From contig NZ_JAJHUO010000032.1 of assembly GCF_020859565.1 (NCBI RefSeq), positions 1 through 64,000 on the forward strand: a stretch of DNA of 64,000 nt, read 5' to 3'. This document shows, piece by piece, positions 8,615-17,338 of the stretch. The DNA comes from Saccharothrix luteola (GTDB lineage: Bacteria; Actinomycetota; Actinomycetes; Mycobacteriales; Pseudonocardiaceae). Each line of letters opens with the position of its first letter. The stretch's first letter is position 1. A program made the translations under genes and the position numbers. The notes below the pieces were generated by a model that was not told the origin of the DNA, made no database searches, and was given only the letters and a program-made list of their open reading frames with translations.

Positions 8615-9532
8615 GTGAACACGGAGAGGACGCAAACCTTGCGCGCTAGGTGGAACGGACACCGCGTCACCGCCTTGTCCCTGGTCTCGGTCCTGGTGAT
8701 CGCCGGGGCGCTGACGGGGGCCGCAGGGCCTGCGGCGGCGCAGACGACCGCGGTGCGGATGGACTACACCTGCACGACCTCCCCAGGGCCGAGCGTCGAG
8801 GTGACCGTGTGGGTCGTCGGAGGCCTGCCGGACGACGGCGCGGGGCCGAACAGCGTCTCCTACCTCAACCCCGCCTTCATCGACGTGGACCTGGACGTGC
8901 GCGAACTGCGCCCAGTGATCGCGTTGGCCGGCGGGGTGCGCGTGGACGGCGACAGCACGGCGGTGCTCGACGCGCACATCACCGGTGCGGAGGGGACGCA
9001 GACCACCCAGGTCCCGTTCACCTTCGCTCCGACGTGGGTGACGGACGTCCGAACGGCCGCGCTGCGGGCCAGGGGCGCCTTCCCGGTGCAGCGCTTCAGC
9101 ACGGCGGGCTACTACGACCTGCACGTGGACGACCTGACGCTGGCACTGCGCCCCGAACGCGCCGACGGCACGCCTCTCGGCACGGTCACCGCGTCCTGCT
9201 CGCACGACCCGGCGCAGGACGACCTGCTGGGCACCGTGTGGTCGCAGTTCGCCGTCTTCGACGGGCCGCTGCGCCCGACCGGGCTGCGGGTGGTCTCGAC
9301 GACCCCGACGTCCGTGACGCTGGCCTGGGAAGCTTCTTCCTGGTGGACCCCGACCCTGGGCTACGAGGTGTACCTGGACGGAGGCCACACCGGCCTGGTC
9401 ACGGAGAAGCAGGTGACGCTGACCGGACTGACCCCCGACCGGCAACACCGGGCGAAAGTCGTCACCACGGACGTGCAGGGCAACCGGTCACCCATGAGCC
9501 AGGGCCTGATCTTCACCCTTCCGCGGGCCTGA
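8615..9532 (+). CDS. Secreted protein with C-terminal fibronectin type III domain
   Basis: About 305 residues from a GTG at 8615 (VNTERTQTLRARW), which places a normal signal peptide (VTALSLVSVLVIAGALTGAA, cleavage after PAAAQ) near the N-terminus; ATG 8549 would add 22 residues without an obvious purpose. The middle region begins MDYTCTTSPGPSVEVTVWV and carries a second Cys in TVTASCSHDPA, like the DUF6801-type extracellular domain of actinobacteria (recalled, not checked). The last about 80 residues form an FN3 module (RPTGLRVVSTTPTSVTLAWE, ending in NRSPMS). No catalytic motif is visible; a surface or matrix-binding role is likely. It converges on the mannanase gene across the G/C tract. 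Confidence 0.65.
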   Translation: MNTERTQTLRARWNGHRVTALSLVSVLVIAGALTGAAGPAAAQTTAVRMDYTCTTSPGPSVEVTVWVVGGLPDDGAGPNSVSYLNPAFIDVDLDVRELRPVIALAGGVRVDGDSTAVLDAHITGAEGTQTTQVPFTFAPTWVTDVRTAALRARGAFPVQRFSTAGYYDLHVDDLTLALRPERADGTPLGTVTASCSHDPAQDDLLGTVWSQFAVFDGPLRPTGLRVVSTTPTSVTLAWEASSWWTPTLGYEVYLDGGHTGLVTEKQVTLTGLTPDRQHRAKVVTTDVQGNRSPMSQGLIFTLPRA

Positions 9533-9740
9533 CCCACGCGACTTCGCGGATCACCGGGGTCCGCCGCTCGGCAGTCCCGGTGCCACGATTGTCGTGCCCG
9601 ATCGCGTGTCGCATGTGGACGCTCTGGAAGACCACGCCCCAGCGGTTGCGGGCGACGCGCCGGGGCGCCCATGACGACCGACCCTCTGACGCGGCAGACC
9701 AGTGGTTCGGAGTCCCACAGGAGGCCACGGACACGGCAGT

Positions 9741-9801
<61 letters not shown>

Positions 9802-9816
9802 ACGGGTGTGACCGGG

Positions 9817-11169
9817 TCAGCTCGCGGTGCAGGAGGCGGTCGGGGCGCTGTTCGCGCCGCGCGACGAGGCCGTGAACCCGAACGAGGTGCTGCCGCCCGC
9901 GCCGAGGCTGCCGTTGTAGCCGGCGTTGCGGGCCGTCACGGTCGAGCCGCTGCTGGTGACGGTGGCGTTCCAGGCGTTGGTGATGGCCTGGCCGTCGGCG
10001 AAGGTCCAGGTGACGGTCCAGCCCTTGATCGCCGACGTCCCCGCCGTGATCCGGACCTCGCCCTGGAAGCCGCCCGGCCACTGGTTGGTGACCGTGTAGG
10101 CGGCGGTGCAGGCGAGTCCGCCGCCGGGCGTGGTGGTCGTGGTGGTGGTCGTCGTCGTGGTGGTCGTGGTGGTCGTGGTCGTGCCGCCGAAGATCGCGGC
10201 TTCCTTGGCGGTGGCCTTGATGCCGTTGGCGCCGTTGAAGATCCGCTGACCCCACGTGGTGAGCCGGGCGGGGTCGAAGGCGGTCGCCATGTCCAGGATC
10301 GGGTCGGAGTTGCCGCTCCACGACCAGGCCAGGTAGCCCAGGCCCCGCTTCTGCGCCTCGCTCAGGATCGTCTCGTGGTCGACCTCACCGCTCTTGAACT
10401 GCCAGCCGAACTCGCCGACGACCAGCGGCAGGCCCTTGCTCTGGAAGGCGTCGAAGTAGGAAGTGATGCTCGAGGCTGTGTTGTAGACGCTGTACATGTG
10501 GATGGAGAACACGGTGTTGCGGCGGGAGTCGGCGTTCCAGATGGTCTGGGCGTTGTCCCGCATGACGTTCTGCCAGTCCTGGCCCCAGTTCGGCCCGTCG
10601 ACCATCAGCAGGTGCTCGAAACCGTTGGCCCGCAGCTTCTTCACCGCGTTCGCGGTCGCATCGGTCCACTGCGCGGCGTCGACGTTGCCGATCGGCTCGT
10701 TGCCGATGTTGATGACGACGTAGTCCTCCTGGCCCACCAGAGCGCTCTTCTGGCCGATCCAGTAGTTCGCCGCCTCGTCCAACGACGCCGCCGCGCCCTC
10801 CTCCCCGTACCCGGTGGTGTCGTGCACCTCCAGCACGCAGATCATCCGGTTGCGCTTGCACAGGTCGATCACGGCGGGCACGTCGGTGGACGGCCCCCAC
10901 CGCTTCCCGGTGCCCAGCACCACGCGCACGGTGTTCGCGCCCAGCGCCTTGATGTCGGCGAACGAGTCGGTCTCGCCGGTGAACCAGACGTGCGGGTGGT
11001 TGACACCCCGCATCACGAACGGCTGCCCGCCGGCCTCCACGACCTTGGTCCCGCTGACGTGCAGGCCCACTGCCTCCGGGGCGGCTTCCTGGGCCTGTGA
11101 CAGGGCGGTCGTCCCTAAGCCGGCGGCGACGAGCAGCGCGGCGACGGCCGCAGCGATCCTTGTTCTCAT
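9817..11169 (-). CDS. Secreted GH5 endo-beta-1,4-mannanase with Thr linker and CBM2
   Basis: A 450-residue exported enzyme. Residues 1-26 are a signal peptide. Residues about 34-325 are a GH5 barrel beginning GLHVSGTKVVEAGGQPFVMR and VNHPHVWF, the opening of GH5_8-type bacterial mannanases, with acid/base Glu158 in INIGNEP and nucleophile Glu253 in VVGEFGW. A run of about 19 threonines (about 330-349) links to a C-terminal CBM2 (CTAAYTVTNQWPGGFQGEV, with conserved Trp and the terminal Cys). It should hydrolyse mannan or glucomannan chains while bound to cellulose or other plant wall polymers. The upstream region carries a perfect LacI/CebR-type operator, so it is probably induced by oligosaccharides. 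Confidence 0.9.
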   Translation of the reverse strand: MRTRIAAAVAALLVAAGLGTTALSQAQEAAPEAVGLHVSGTKVVEAGGQPFVMRGVNHPHVWFTGETDSFADIKALGANTVRVVLGTGKRWGPSTDVPAVIDLCKRNRMICVLEVHDTTGYGEEGAAASLDEAANYWIGQKSALVGQEDYVVINIGNEPIGNVDAAQWTDATANAVKKLRANGFEHLLMVDGPNWGQDWQNVMRDNAQTIWNADSRRNTVFSIHMYSVYNTASSITSYFDAFQSKGLPLVVGEFGWQFKSGEVDHETILSEAQKRGLGYLAWSWSGNSDPILDMATAFDPARLTTWGQRIFNGANGIKATAKEAAIFGGTTTTTTTTTTTTTTTTTTPGGGLACTAAYTVTNQWPGGFQGEVRITAGTSAIKGWTVTWTFADGQAITNAWNATVTSSGSTVTARNAGYNGSLGAGGSTSFGFTASSRGANSAPTASCTAS

Positions 11170-11259
11170 GGTCTTTCGACACCTCGTTGAGTCGATGACA
11201 CTTGTCCGGTTTGTCTGCCCAGCTCAAGCCTCGTACAGGGTTCGACTGCTCCACGGTCC

Positions 11260-11273
11260 TGGGAGCGCTCCCA
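11260..11273. promoter_or_regulatory. LacI/CebR-type operator, perfect 14-bp palindrome
   Basis: TGGGAGCGCTCCCA is a perfect palindrome identical to the operator recognised by CebR-like LacI-family repressors of cellulose and mannan utilisation genes in actinomycetes (known family motif). It lies 91 bp upstream of the mannanase start. A related site, TGGTAACGCTCCCA, is at 11660-11673 next to the regulator start. Confidence 0.75.
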
Positions 11274-11388
11274 GAAGAGCTGTTGACAGTACGTCATTGC
11301 ATGGCCGCAGCCCGGAGGTCCACCAGCTCGACCCGAGCCGTCGCGGCCCGGTCGCGGAACGGGGTGGCGCCTGACTGCGAACCGTATT

Positions 11389-11405
11389 AGTTTCTAGCTG
11401 GAACT
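11389..11405. promoter_or_regulatory. Imperfect inverted repeat in the mannanase/ROK intergenic region
   Basis: AGTTTC-TAGCT-GGAACT has matching outer arms (AGTTnC...GnAACT). It sits in the 524-bp divergent region in an AT-richer patch (GTATTAGTTTCTAG). It could be an operator for the adjacent ROK regulator; this is inference from position and symmetry only. Confidence 0.25.
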
Positions 11406-11659
11406 TGTGCTCCCACACGGTACGTCCGCCATCGCCGAGAAGTCAACGCCTGCCCGTATAGGTCCCTGACCAGTAGTTTTGATCGCACTCACCACCAGCC
11501 ACACCCAGGCGGGCGTGCCACGCGGGGCCGATGAACCCACACCCCTCCCCGCCGAACCGGAGGTGAACAGGTGAACCGATCGACGCGAGGACGCCCGCTC
11601 AAGTCACTCCCACTACGCAGGTGGTCGGTTCACCGAATATCACGCTTAGTAATGAACTC

Positions 11660-11673
11660 TGGTAACGCTCCCA
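11660..11673. promoter_or_regulatory. Variant CebR-like operator at the ROK gene start
   Basis: TGGTAACGCTCCCA matches the perfect operator at 11260 in 12 of 14 positions and ends 20 bp before the regulator's GTG codon, overlapping its probable leader. It suggests that the LacI-type repressor also controls the ROK gene. Confidence 0.4.
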
Positions 11674-11693
11674 CACGCACGAGGAGTGGTTTC

Positions 11694-12887
11694 GTGACAA
11701 CACCCCACGCGACGGCGAGCACCGCGCTCCGGGAGCCCCGGTATCGTCGGCCGGTGACCTCGGAAGCCGGCACCCGCACCACTCCCTCGTGGCCGGACCT
11801 GTCCTCCGTCGCCCGGGACGTCCTGCTGGAGGTGCTGGTCCACGGGCCGCTGTCCCGGGCCGAGATCGCCGACCGGCTGCACCTGTCCCGGCCGACCCTC
11901 ACCCGCGTGACCAGGTCATTGATGCTCGAAGGGCTTCTGGTGCAGGGCGACAACCGGCCGCACCCCTCGGCCGGTCGGCCCTCCGAGATGCTCCACGTGC
12001 GGGGCGGGGCACACCACTTCCTCGGCGTGAAGCTGACCGCCGAACGGCTCTACGCCACGATGACCGACCTGACCACGACTGCGGTCGCCGCCACCCACGA
12101 GCCGCTGCGCTCCCCCGACCCCGACGACGTGGTCGCCCAGATCGCCGACGTGGCCACGCGCTTCCCCCTCGCGACCGGCGTGGGGGTGACGCTGGGCGGG
12201 ATCGCCCTCGACGGTGTGGTGGTGCGCGACGAGCACCTCGGCTGGACCGACGTGCCGCTCAAGGCCGCGGTAACCCGGGCCACCGGCGTCCCCACCGCGG
12301 TCGGCAACGACGTGCAGGCGCTCACCGCGGCGCAGCACTGGTTCGGTCCCGGCGCCGGACTGCGGTCCATGGCGGTCATCACCGTCGGCGCGGGCGTCGG
12401 CACCGGGCTGATCCTCAACGGCGGCCTCGTCGAAGGCGCGCACGGCCTGCCGCCCTGCTTCAGCCACACCCTCGTCGACGCACGCGGACCGCTGTGCGGC
12501 TGCGGCCGGCGCGGGTGCGTCTCCGCCTACCTGCTGACGCACGTGATACTGCGACGCCTGACCGGTCGCCCCACCTACGAAGAGGCACTCGACCGGGCCC
12601 GCGCGGGAGACCCGCAGGCGCGGCAGGTGTTCGACGAGGCCGGCTACGCGCTCGGCGTGCTCATCGGCACCGTCGCCAACGCCGTCGACCCGCAGAAGGT
12701 CCTGCTCACCGGCGAGGGCCTGCCGCTGTACGAGGTCTCGACGCAACTGGTGCACGACGGCATCGAGGACACCTTCGACGACGACCCGGCGTTGGTGGAG
12801 CTGGACGTGCAGCCGTTCGACCACAGCGAGTGGGCCAGGTCCGGCGCCGCTCTGGCCATCAAGGCGACGATCACCGGCACGGTCTGA
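11694..12887 (+). CDS. ROK-family transcriptional regulator (NagC/XylR type)
   Basis: 397 residues from GTG 11694, preceded by GAGGAG at 11681-11686; a more upstream GTG at 11571 is less likely because the operator-like site lies between them. The N-terminal winged helix-turn-helix (residues about 35-95: VLVHGPLSRAEIADRLHLSR, then SLMLEGLLVQ) is followed by the ROK sugar-kinase-like fold with ITVGAGVGTGLILNG and the zinc-binding signature GPLCGCGRRGCVSAY. Such proteins repress sugar or glycan genes and release DNA on binding a sugar. It diverges from the mannanase and is followed immediately by a GH13 remnant, so its original target was probably an oligosaccharide-utilisation operon. Confidence 0.88.
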   Translation: MTTPHATASTALREPRYRRPVTSEAGTRTTPSWPDLSSVARDVLLEVLVHGPLSRAEIADRLHLSRPTLTRVTRSLMLEGLLVQGDNRPHPSAGRPSEMLHVRGGAHHFLGVKLTAERLYATMTDLTTTAVAATHEPLRSPDPDDVVAQIADVATRFPLATGVGVTLGGIALDGVVVRDEHLGWTDVPLKAAVTRATGVPTAVGNDVQALTAAQHWFGPGAGLRSMAVITVGAGVGTGLILNGGLVEGAHGLPPCFSHTLVDARGPLCGCGRRGCVSAYLLTHVILRRLTGRPTYEEALDRARAGDPQARQVFDEAGYALGVLIGTVANAVDPQKVLLTGEGLPLYEVSTQLVHDGIEDTFDDDPALVELDVQPFDHSEWARSGAALAIKATITGTV

Positions 12888-13442
12888 CGTCCGAGATCGG
12901 GCAGCGGCACTACCCACCTGTACCCGCAGAGCTTCGCGGACTCCGGCCGTGCCGGCGCCGACGGGATCGGCGACCTCGCCGAGATCACCGCCCGGCTCGA
13001 CTACCTGCGGTGGCTGGGCGTCGGCGCCGTGTGGCTCGACGTCGTCGCCGGGCACACCTCCGACCAGCACCCCTGGTTCCGGGCGTCCGCCGACGACCCG
13101 GACGACGACCGGTACGTGTGGAGCGACGTCCCCGTCGAGGGCTTCGTGCCCGGCTCGGGGCGGCGCGGCGGCTCCTACCTGCCGAACTTCTTCCCCGTGC
13201 GGCCCGCGCTCAACTTCGGCTACGCGCGCACCGACCCCGACGAGCCGTGGCGCGCCCCGGTCGAAGCCGACGGGCCGCGGGCCAACCGCGCCGCGCTGCG
13301 GGAGATCATGGCGCACTGGTTCGACCTGGGGGTCGCCGGGTTCCGCGTCGACATGGCGGCGTCGCTCGTCAAGGACGACCCCGGCCTCGTGGAGACGGGC
13401 CGGCTGTGGCGCGAGAGCTGCGACTGGCTCGACGCCACCTAA
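12888..13442 (+). pseudogene. GH13 alpha-glucosidase/amylase remnant, internal deletion and 3' truncation
   Basis: An open frame follows the ROK stop codon directly and reads YPQSFADSGRAGADGIGDLA, then ITARLDYLRWLGVGAVWLDV, the N-terminus of GH13 oligosaccharide hydrolases. It then jumps straight into VVAGHTSDQHPWFRASADDP. The roughly 60-residue segment that normally separates these motifs is missing without loss of frame. The nucleophile region GVAGFRVDMAASLVKDD is present, but the frame ends at 13440-13442 after about 185 codons, where the family needs 500 or more. The C-terminal two thirds, including other catalytic residues, are lost. The deletion joins at VWLD, a motif that probably also preceded HTSD in the parent. 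Confidence 0.75.
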
Positions 13443-13453
13443 GCCCCGGCGGT

Positions 13454-14425
13454 TCACCGGCCGGCGGCCCACAGGCCTTCCGGCACCGGTTCCCGGATCC
13501 GGTCCGCGGCGGCACGGACGTGGTCGACCGCGCCGAGCCCGGTGACCACGGACGCGACGGCAGGGTGTCGCAACGGGAACGCCATGGCCGCGTGCGGCAG
13601 CGTGGTCCCGTGCCGCTCGCACGTCCCGGCCCACGACCGGGCCACCGCGAGCACGTCGGCCGGCGCCGGCCCGTAGTCGAAGTAGGCGTCGTCCGGCGGC
13701 CAGGGCCGAGCCAGGAGACCGGAGTTGTAGGGAGCGGCGGCCAGGACCGACACCCCGCGTTCCGCACACGCGTCGAGCAGGGGCGCCGCCGTTCGATCCA
13801 CGAGGGTCCAACGGCCGGCCACCATGATGACGTCGACGTCGGTCTCCCGGACCGCCCGCAGCGGCGCCTGCCACTGGTTCATCCCCAAGCCGACCGCCCG
13901 CACGACCCCTTGCTCGCGCAGCGCGACCAGGGCGGGAACGGCTTCGGTCAGCGCTTGGTCGACGTGGTCGTCGGGATCGTGGACGAGCACGATGTCGATC
14001 CGGTCGACACCCAGGCGCCGCAGGCTGGCGTCGATGCTGCGCAGCACCCCGTCGGCGCTGTAGTCGCGGACGCGGACCTGGTCGTCCGGCACGTCGAACC
14101 CACCGTGCGCCAGGTCCGAGCCCGTGGGCGCGGGATTCGGCTCCAGCAGCCGTCCGACCTTCGTGGAGATGACGTAGTCGTCGCGCGGCCGGCCGGCCAA
14201 CGCGGCGCCGAGCCGCCGTTCGGACAGGCCGAGCCCGTAGTGGGGCGCGGTGTCGAAGTACCGCACCCCTTCCGCCCAGGCCGCCTCGATGACGGCGTGG
14301 GCCACGTCGTCCGGTCGAGCCCGGTAGAGGTTGCCGATCGGCGCGGCGCCGAACCCCAACTCGGTCACGGTGACGCCGGTGGTCCCGAGTGGACGTCGCG
14401 GCAGTTCCCGGGTGTCACCGCTCAT
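13454..14425 (-). CDS. Aldo/keto reductase, D-threo-aldose (L-fucose) 1-dehydrogenase type
   Basis: 323 residues from ATG 14425 (MSGDTRELPRRPLGTTGVTV). It is an AKR TIM barrel: the GFGAAPIGNLYRA opening and FDTAPHYGLGLSERRLG (catalytic Asp and Tyr) are typical of D-threo-aldose/L-fucose dehydrogenases, followed by VLVHDPDDH and the nucleotide-binding LRHPAVASVVTG near the C-terminus. It probably oxidises a free sugar such as L-fucose or a D-threo-aldose to the lactone with NAD(P). An upstream leftward frame ends in TGA overlapping this ATG (ATGA), hinting at a lost upstream partner. A close but decayed relative lies in the lar operon at 39073-39483. Confidence 0.85.
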   Translation of the reverse strand: MSGDTRELPRRPLGTTGVTVTELGFGAAPIGNLYRARPDDVAHAVIEAAWAEGVRYFDTAPHYGLGLSERRLGAALAGRPRDDYVISTKVGRLLEPNPAPTGSDLAHGGFDVPDDQVRVRDYSADGVLRSIDASLRRLGVDRIDIVLVHDPDDHVDQALTEAVPALVALREQGVVRAVGLGMNQWQAPLRAVRETDVDVIMVAGRWTLVDRTAAPLLDACAERGVSVLAAAPYNSGLLARPWPPDDAYFDYGPAPADVLAVARSWAGTCERHGTTLPHAAMAFPLRHPAVASVVTGLGAVDHVRAAADRIREPVPEGLWAAGR

Positions 14426-15106
14426 CGCCGCACCCCCGCACGGCGGAGGGTGCGCATCTCGTCCGCGGCCGAGCCGGCGGCACGCCCGGCGCCGGCAACT
14501 CGACCTGTGCGGTCGAGCGCGGCGGTGGTCGGACAACTCGTTCGCTGCAACTGCGCTCCTCGGTTTCGACTGTTGACATCGATCGCAGAGCCGGACAACT
14601 TCGGCGACCGCGCGCACCCCCCGCTCATACATCCGATCTATGGTCGGTATGTATACGCATCCGCGCTGCAACGCACAAGACACCCTGCCGCATACCGGCC
14701 GACACGCATCTCGTTACCCCAGAGGACTAGTCAGCGTCTTGTTGATCTCACACCGACGACCAGGCCGGGCGGTCGACCTCACAGGCGTCCACCCCCGTTC
14801 GACGGGAATACCTCCAAGGTCTGGTCCGCCGGCGGCGTTCCGGCGCAAGCTGGACCTCGACCCCGTTCCGGCACCAAGCCGGAACCCGGGATCTGGAACA
14901 ACAGGTCGTAGCCCTCGGCGGCACCGTCCACGTCGGCGACAGCTGACAGAGCGCGATGTGCCGGGCGGTGGCGCTGTCATCGCCACCGGGCCGCGGACAG
15001 GACAGTGTCAGCGCCGTGGCTGCACGGTGTCAGCGCGGCCGGTGATCGTATCCCCATCGAACGGCCCGACCACCCCGGACGGGCCACTCACCAGGGGAGA
15101 TGCGAC
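14426..15106. other. Intergenic region of about 680 bp
   Basis: No supported gene. A leftward frame ending AADEMRTLRRAGVRR at 14422 overlaps the reductase start and may be the tail of a lost gene. An imperfect palindrome at 14627-14654 is the clearest site. The right end carries the leader and GGGGAGA ribosome-binding site of the DUF4097 gene. Confidence 0.5.
14627..14654. promoter_or_regulatory. Probable operator/promoter palindrome upstream of the aldo/keto reductase
   Basis: ATACATCCGA (14627-14636) and TCGGTATGTAT (14644-14654) form a near-perfect inverted repeat around TCTATGG in an AT-richer patch. ATACATCCGATCT recurs with one mismatch as ATACATCCTATCT at 40262-40274, upstream of the FadR-type regulator of the lar operon. 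Both lie upstream of leftward genes, so the regulator may control this distant reductase too. Confidence 0.4.
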
Positions 15107-15934
15107 ATGCCCAGCTTCACCACGCCGGCACCCGTCACCGCCGCGCTGACCACCGCCGGCGCCCACGTCCGGGTCACCGCCGGCGACCGCGCCGACACCG
15201 TCGTGCACGTCGAGCCGCTCGACAGCGCGAACAAGACCGACGTCAAGGTCGCGGAACGCACCAAGATCGACTTCACCGACGGCACGCTGTCGATCAAGAC
15301 CACCAAGTCCGGCGACAAGACCGGCTCGGTCGCCATCACCGTCGAGCTGCCCGCCGGCTCCGCACTGGTCCTGAACACCGCGTGGAGCGACGTGCGCGCC
15401 ACCGGCCCACTCGGCGCCTGCGAGCTCAACACCGCCTCCGGCCACGTCCTCCTCGACCGGGTCGCCGCGCTGCGCGGCAACCTCGGCGGCGGCACGGTCC
15501 AGGTCGACCACGTCGCGGGCGCCGTCGACGTCGACGGCGGCACGGCGGGCCTGCGGCTGGGCGAGGTCGACGGCACCGTCCGCTACCAGGGCACGACCGG
15601 CGAGGTCTGGATCGGCCACGCCCGCTCCGACATCGACCTCGGCGGCTCCAACGGCGCCTTCACCGTCGACCACGCGGACGGCAGCGTCACCGCCCGCGCC
15701 GCCAACTGCCCCATCCGCATCGGCCACGTCACCCGCGGCCAGGTCGAACTCGCCAACGCCTCCGGCGGCATCGAGATCGGCGTCCCCGACGACGCCACCG
15801 CCGAAGTGGACGCCAACAGCACCAAGGGCGTCGTGCGCAACACCCTGCCCGCACCGACCAACCCCACCGACACCGTCAAGATCCACGCCCGCACCCGGCT
15901 CGACGACATCGTCATCCACCGCGCCACGGCCTGA
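15107..15934 (+). CDS. DUF4097-family beta-helix protein
   Basis: 275 residues from ATG 15107 (MPSFTTPAPVTAALTTAGAH), with GGGGAGA 7 nt upstream; longer starts lack a ribosome-binding site. The protein is a cytoplasmic-looking repetitive beta-solenoid with DUF4097 features: runs of short strands in which NTASGHVLLDRV, GTVRYQGTTGEVWIGHA and NASGGIEIGVPDDA recur, ending in DTVKIHARTRLDDIVIHRA. No signal peptide or catalytic motif. In actinomycetes such proteins often sit beside stress or antibiotic-response transport genes; their function is unknown. It lies 30 bp upstream of the serine hydrolase gene and is probably co-transcribed with it. Confidence 0.85.
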   Translation: MPSFTTPAPVTAALTTAGAHVRVTAGDRADTVVHVEPLDSANKTDVKVAERTKIDFTDGTLSIKTTKSGDKTGSVAITVELPAGSALVLNTAWSDVRATGPLGACELNTASGHVLLDRVAALRGNLGGGTVQVDHVAGAVDVDGGTAGLRLGEVDGTVRYQGTTGEVWIGHARSDIDLGGSNGAFTVDHADGSVTARAANCPIRIGHVTRGQVELANASGGIEIGVPDDATAEVDANSTKGVVRNTLPAPTNPTDTVKIHARTRLDDIVIHRATA

Positions 15935-15964
15935 ACCCCGACCCACCAGGAAGGACCAATCACC

Positions 15965-17188
15965 ATGAACACCACCTACGAGCAGGTCGAGCAGGGCTGG
16001 GGCAAGGTCGCCGACGTCTTCCGCGCGAACTTCGCGGACGGCGGCGAGGTCGGAGCGGCGTGCACCGTCTACGTCGGCGGACGACCGGTGGTCGACCTGC
16101 GCGACGGCCTGGCCGACCGCGAGACCAACCGCCCGTGGACCGGGGACACGATCGTCCAGGTCGCGTCCACCACGAAGGGCGCCGCCGCCATCTGCGCCCA
16201 CATGCTGGTCCAACGCGGCGAGCTGGACCTCGACGCCCCGGTGACCAGGTACTGGCCGGAGTTCGGCGCGAACGGCAAGGCCGACATCCCGGTCCGCTGG
16301 CTGCTCTCGCACCAGGTCGGCCTGCCGATCGTGGACGGGCCGCTGACGTTCGAGCAGGCGTGCGCCTGGGACCCGGTCATCCGCGCGCTCGAAGCGCAGG
16401 CGCCGCTGTGGCAGCCGGGCACCGAGCACGTCTACCACAGCATGACCTACGGGTTCCTCGTCGGCGAGGTCGTCCGCCGGGTCACCGGCAAGTCACTCGG
16501 CACGTACTTCGCCGACGAGGTCGCCGCCCCGCTCGGCCTCGACGCCTGGATCGGGCTGCCCGAGGAGCACGAGGACCGCGTCGCCACCCTCCACTACGCC
16601 GCACCGTTCAGCGTGGAGGAACTGCTCGCCGGGATGATCGCCACGACCGGGCTGGACGCCGACACGGTCACCGCCTGGGTCCAGGCCGTCTGGGGCGCGG
16701 ACTCGGTCCAGGCCCGCGCCGGCGAGGTCGGCGGCGCCTTCGACAACACCTCCGCCTACTTCACCACCCGTGCTTGGCGCGCCGCCGAGTTCCCGGCCGC
16801 GAACATGGTCGCCGACGCGCACTCGATCGCCCGCATGTACGCGGCCACGGTCAGCGACGTCGACGGCGTGCGGCTGCTCGACCCGGCGACCGTCGAGCGG
16901 GCGACGGAGGTCCAGACCGGCGGGACCCGCATGCACGGCCTGCCCGCGGGCCTGGAGATCCCGGCCGACCGCTCCTTCAACATGTCCCTCGGTTTCTGGC
17001 GGTCCTGCCCGCCGATGCCGATGCTCGGCCCGGGGTCGTTCGGCCACCCCGGCTCCGGCGGGTCGATCGGCTTCGCCGACCCGGACGCCGGTGTCGGCTT
17101 CGCCTACGTCACCAACCTGTGGAACTTCCGCCCCGACGACCCGCGCGCGGCCGACCTGGCCAAGGCCGTCCGCGACTGCCTCCGGTGA
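15965..17188 (+). CDS. Serine hydrolase of the beta-lactamase/EstB (class C-like) family
   Basis: 407 residues with no signal peptide, so probably a cytoplasmic esterase or amidase rather than a cell-wall enzyme. The SxxK nucleophile motif is in VASTTKGAAA, the second-box Tyr is in VYHSMTYGF, and the third box is GHPGSGGSIGFAD. The length and the extra region around residues 200-290 match the EstB/class C-like family of actinomycetes. The substrate is unknown. The gene starts 30 bp after the DUF4097 gene with GGAAGG upstream of the ATG, and is followed by a clear terminator, so the two form one transcription unit. Confidence 0.85.
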   Translation: MNTTYEQVEQGWGKVADVFRANFADGGEVGAACTVYVGGRPVVDLRDGLADRETNRPWTGDTIVQVASTTKGAAAICAHMLVQRGELDLDAPVTRYWPEFGANGKADIPVRWLLSHQVGLPIVDGPLTFEQACAWDPVIRALEAQAPLWQPGTEHVYHSMTYGFLVGEVVRRVTGKSLGTYFADEVAAPLGLDAWIGLPEEHEDRVATLHYAAPFSVEELLAGMIATTGLDADTVTAWVQAVWGADSVQARAGEVGGAFDNTSAYFTTRAWRAAEFPAANMVADAHSIARMYAATVSDVDGVRLLDPATVERATEVQTGGTRMHGLPAGLEIPADRSFNMSLGFWRSCPPMPMLGPGSFGHPGSGGSIGFADPDAGVGFAYVTNLWNFRPDDPRAADLAKAVRDCLR

Positions 17189-17226
17189 CGCCGAGGCGGT
17201 GAGATCACCAGACGGCTCCCACCGGC

Positions 17227-17265
17227 GACGGCCTCCGCGGGTGCGCAGACCATGCGGAGGCCGTC
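17227..17265 (+). terminator. Hairpin terminator after the serine hydrolase
   Basis: Perfect 12-bp inverted repeat GACGGCCTCCGC (17227-17238) and GCGGAGGCCGTC (17254-17265) with a 15-nt loop, 38 bp past the stop codon. Confidence 0.75.
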
Positions 17266-17338
17266 TCCCAGGTGGCGACAGCGCCGGCCGCGACCGGTCA
17301 CGAGCCGGCCGGTCACGACCGGTTCGGGTCGAACCCGC

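Noticed and set aside
10135..10190. GGTGGTCGT-rich repeat as a regulatory or satellite element
   Set aside because: It encodes the poly-threonine linker of the mannanase; ordinary linker coding. The similar ACG/ACC stretch near 27105-27155 is the linker of the CE1 esterase.
11789..14911. 1040-codon plus-strand frame
   Set aside because: It crosses the ROK gene, the GH13 remnant and the antisense of the aldo/keto reductase in non-coding frames; composition is almost pure Arg/Ala/Pro/Gly.
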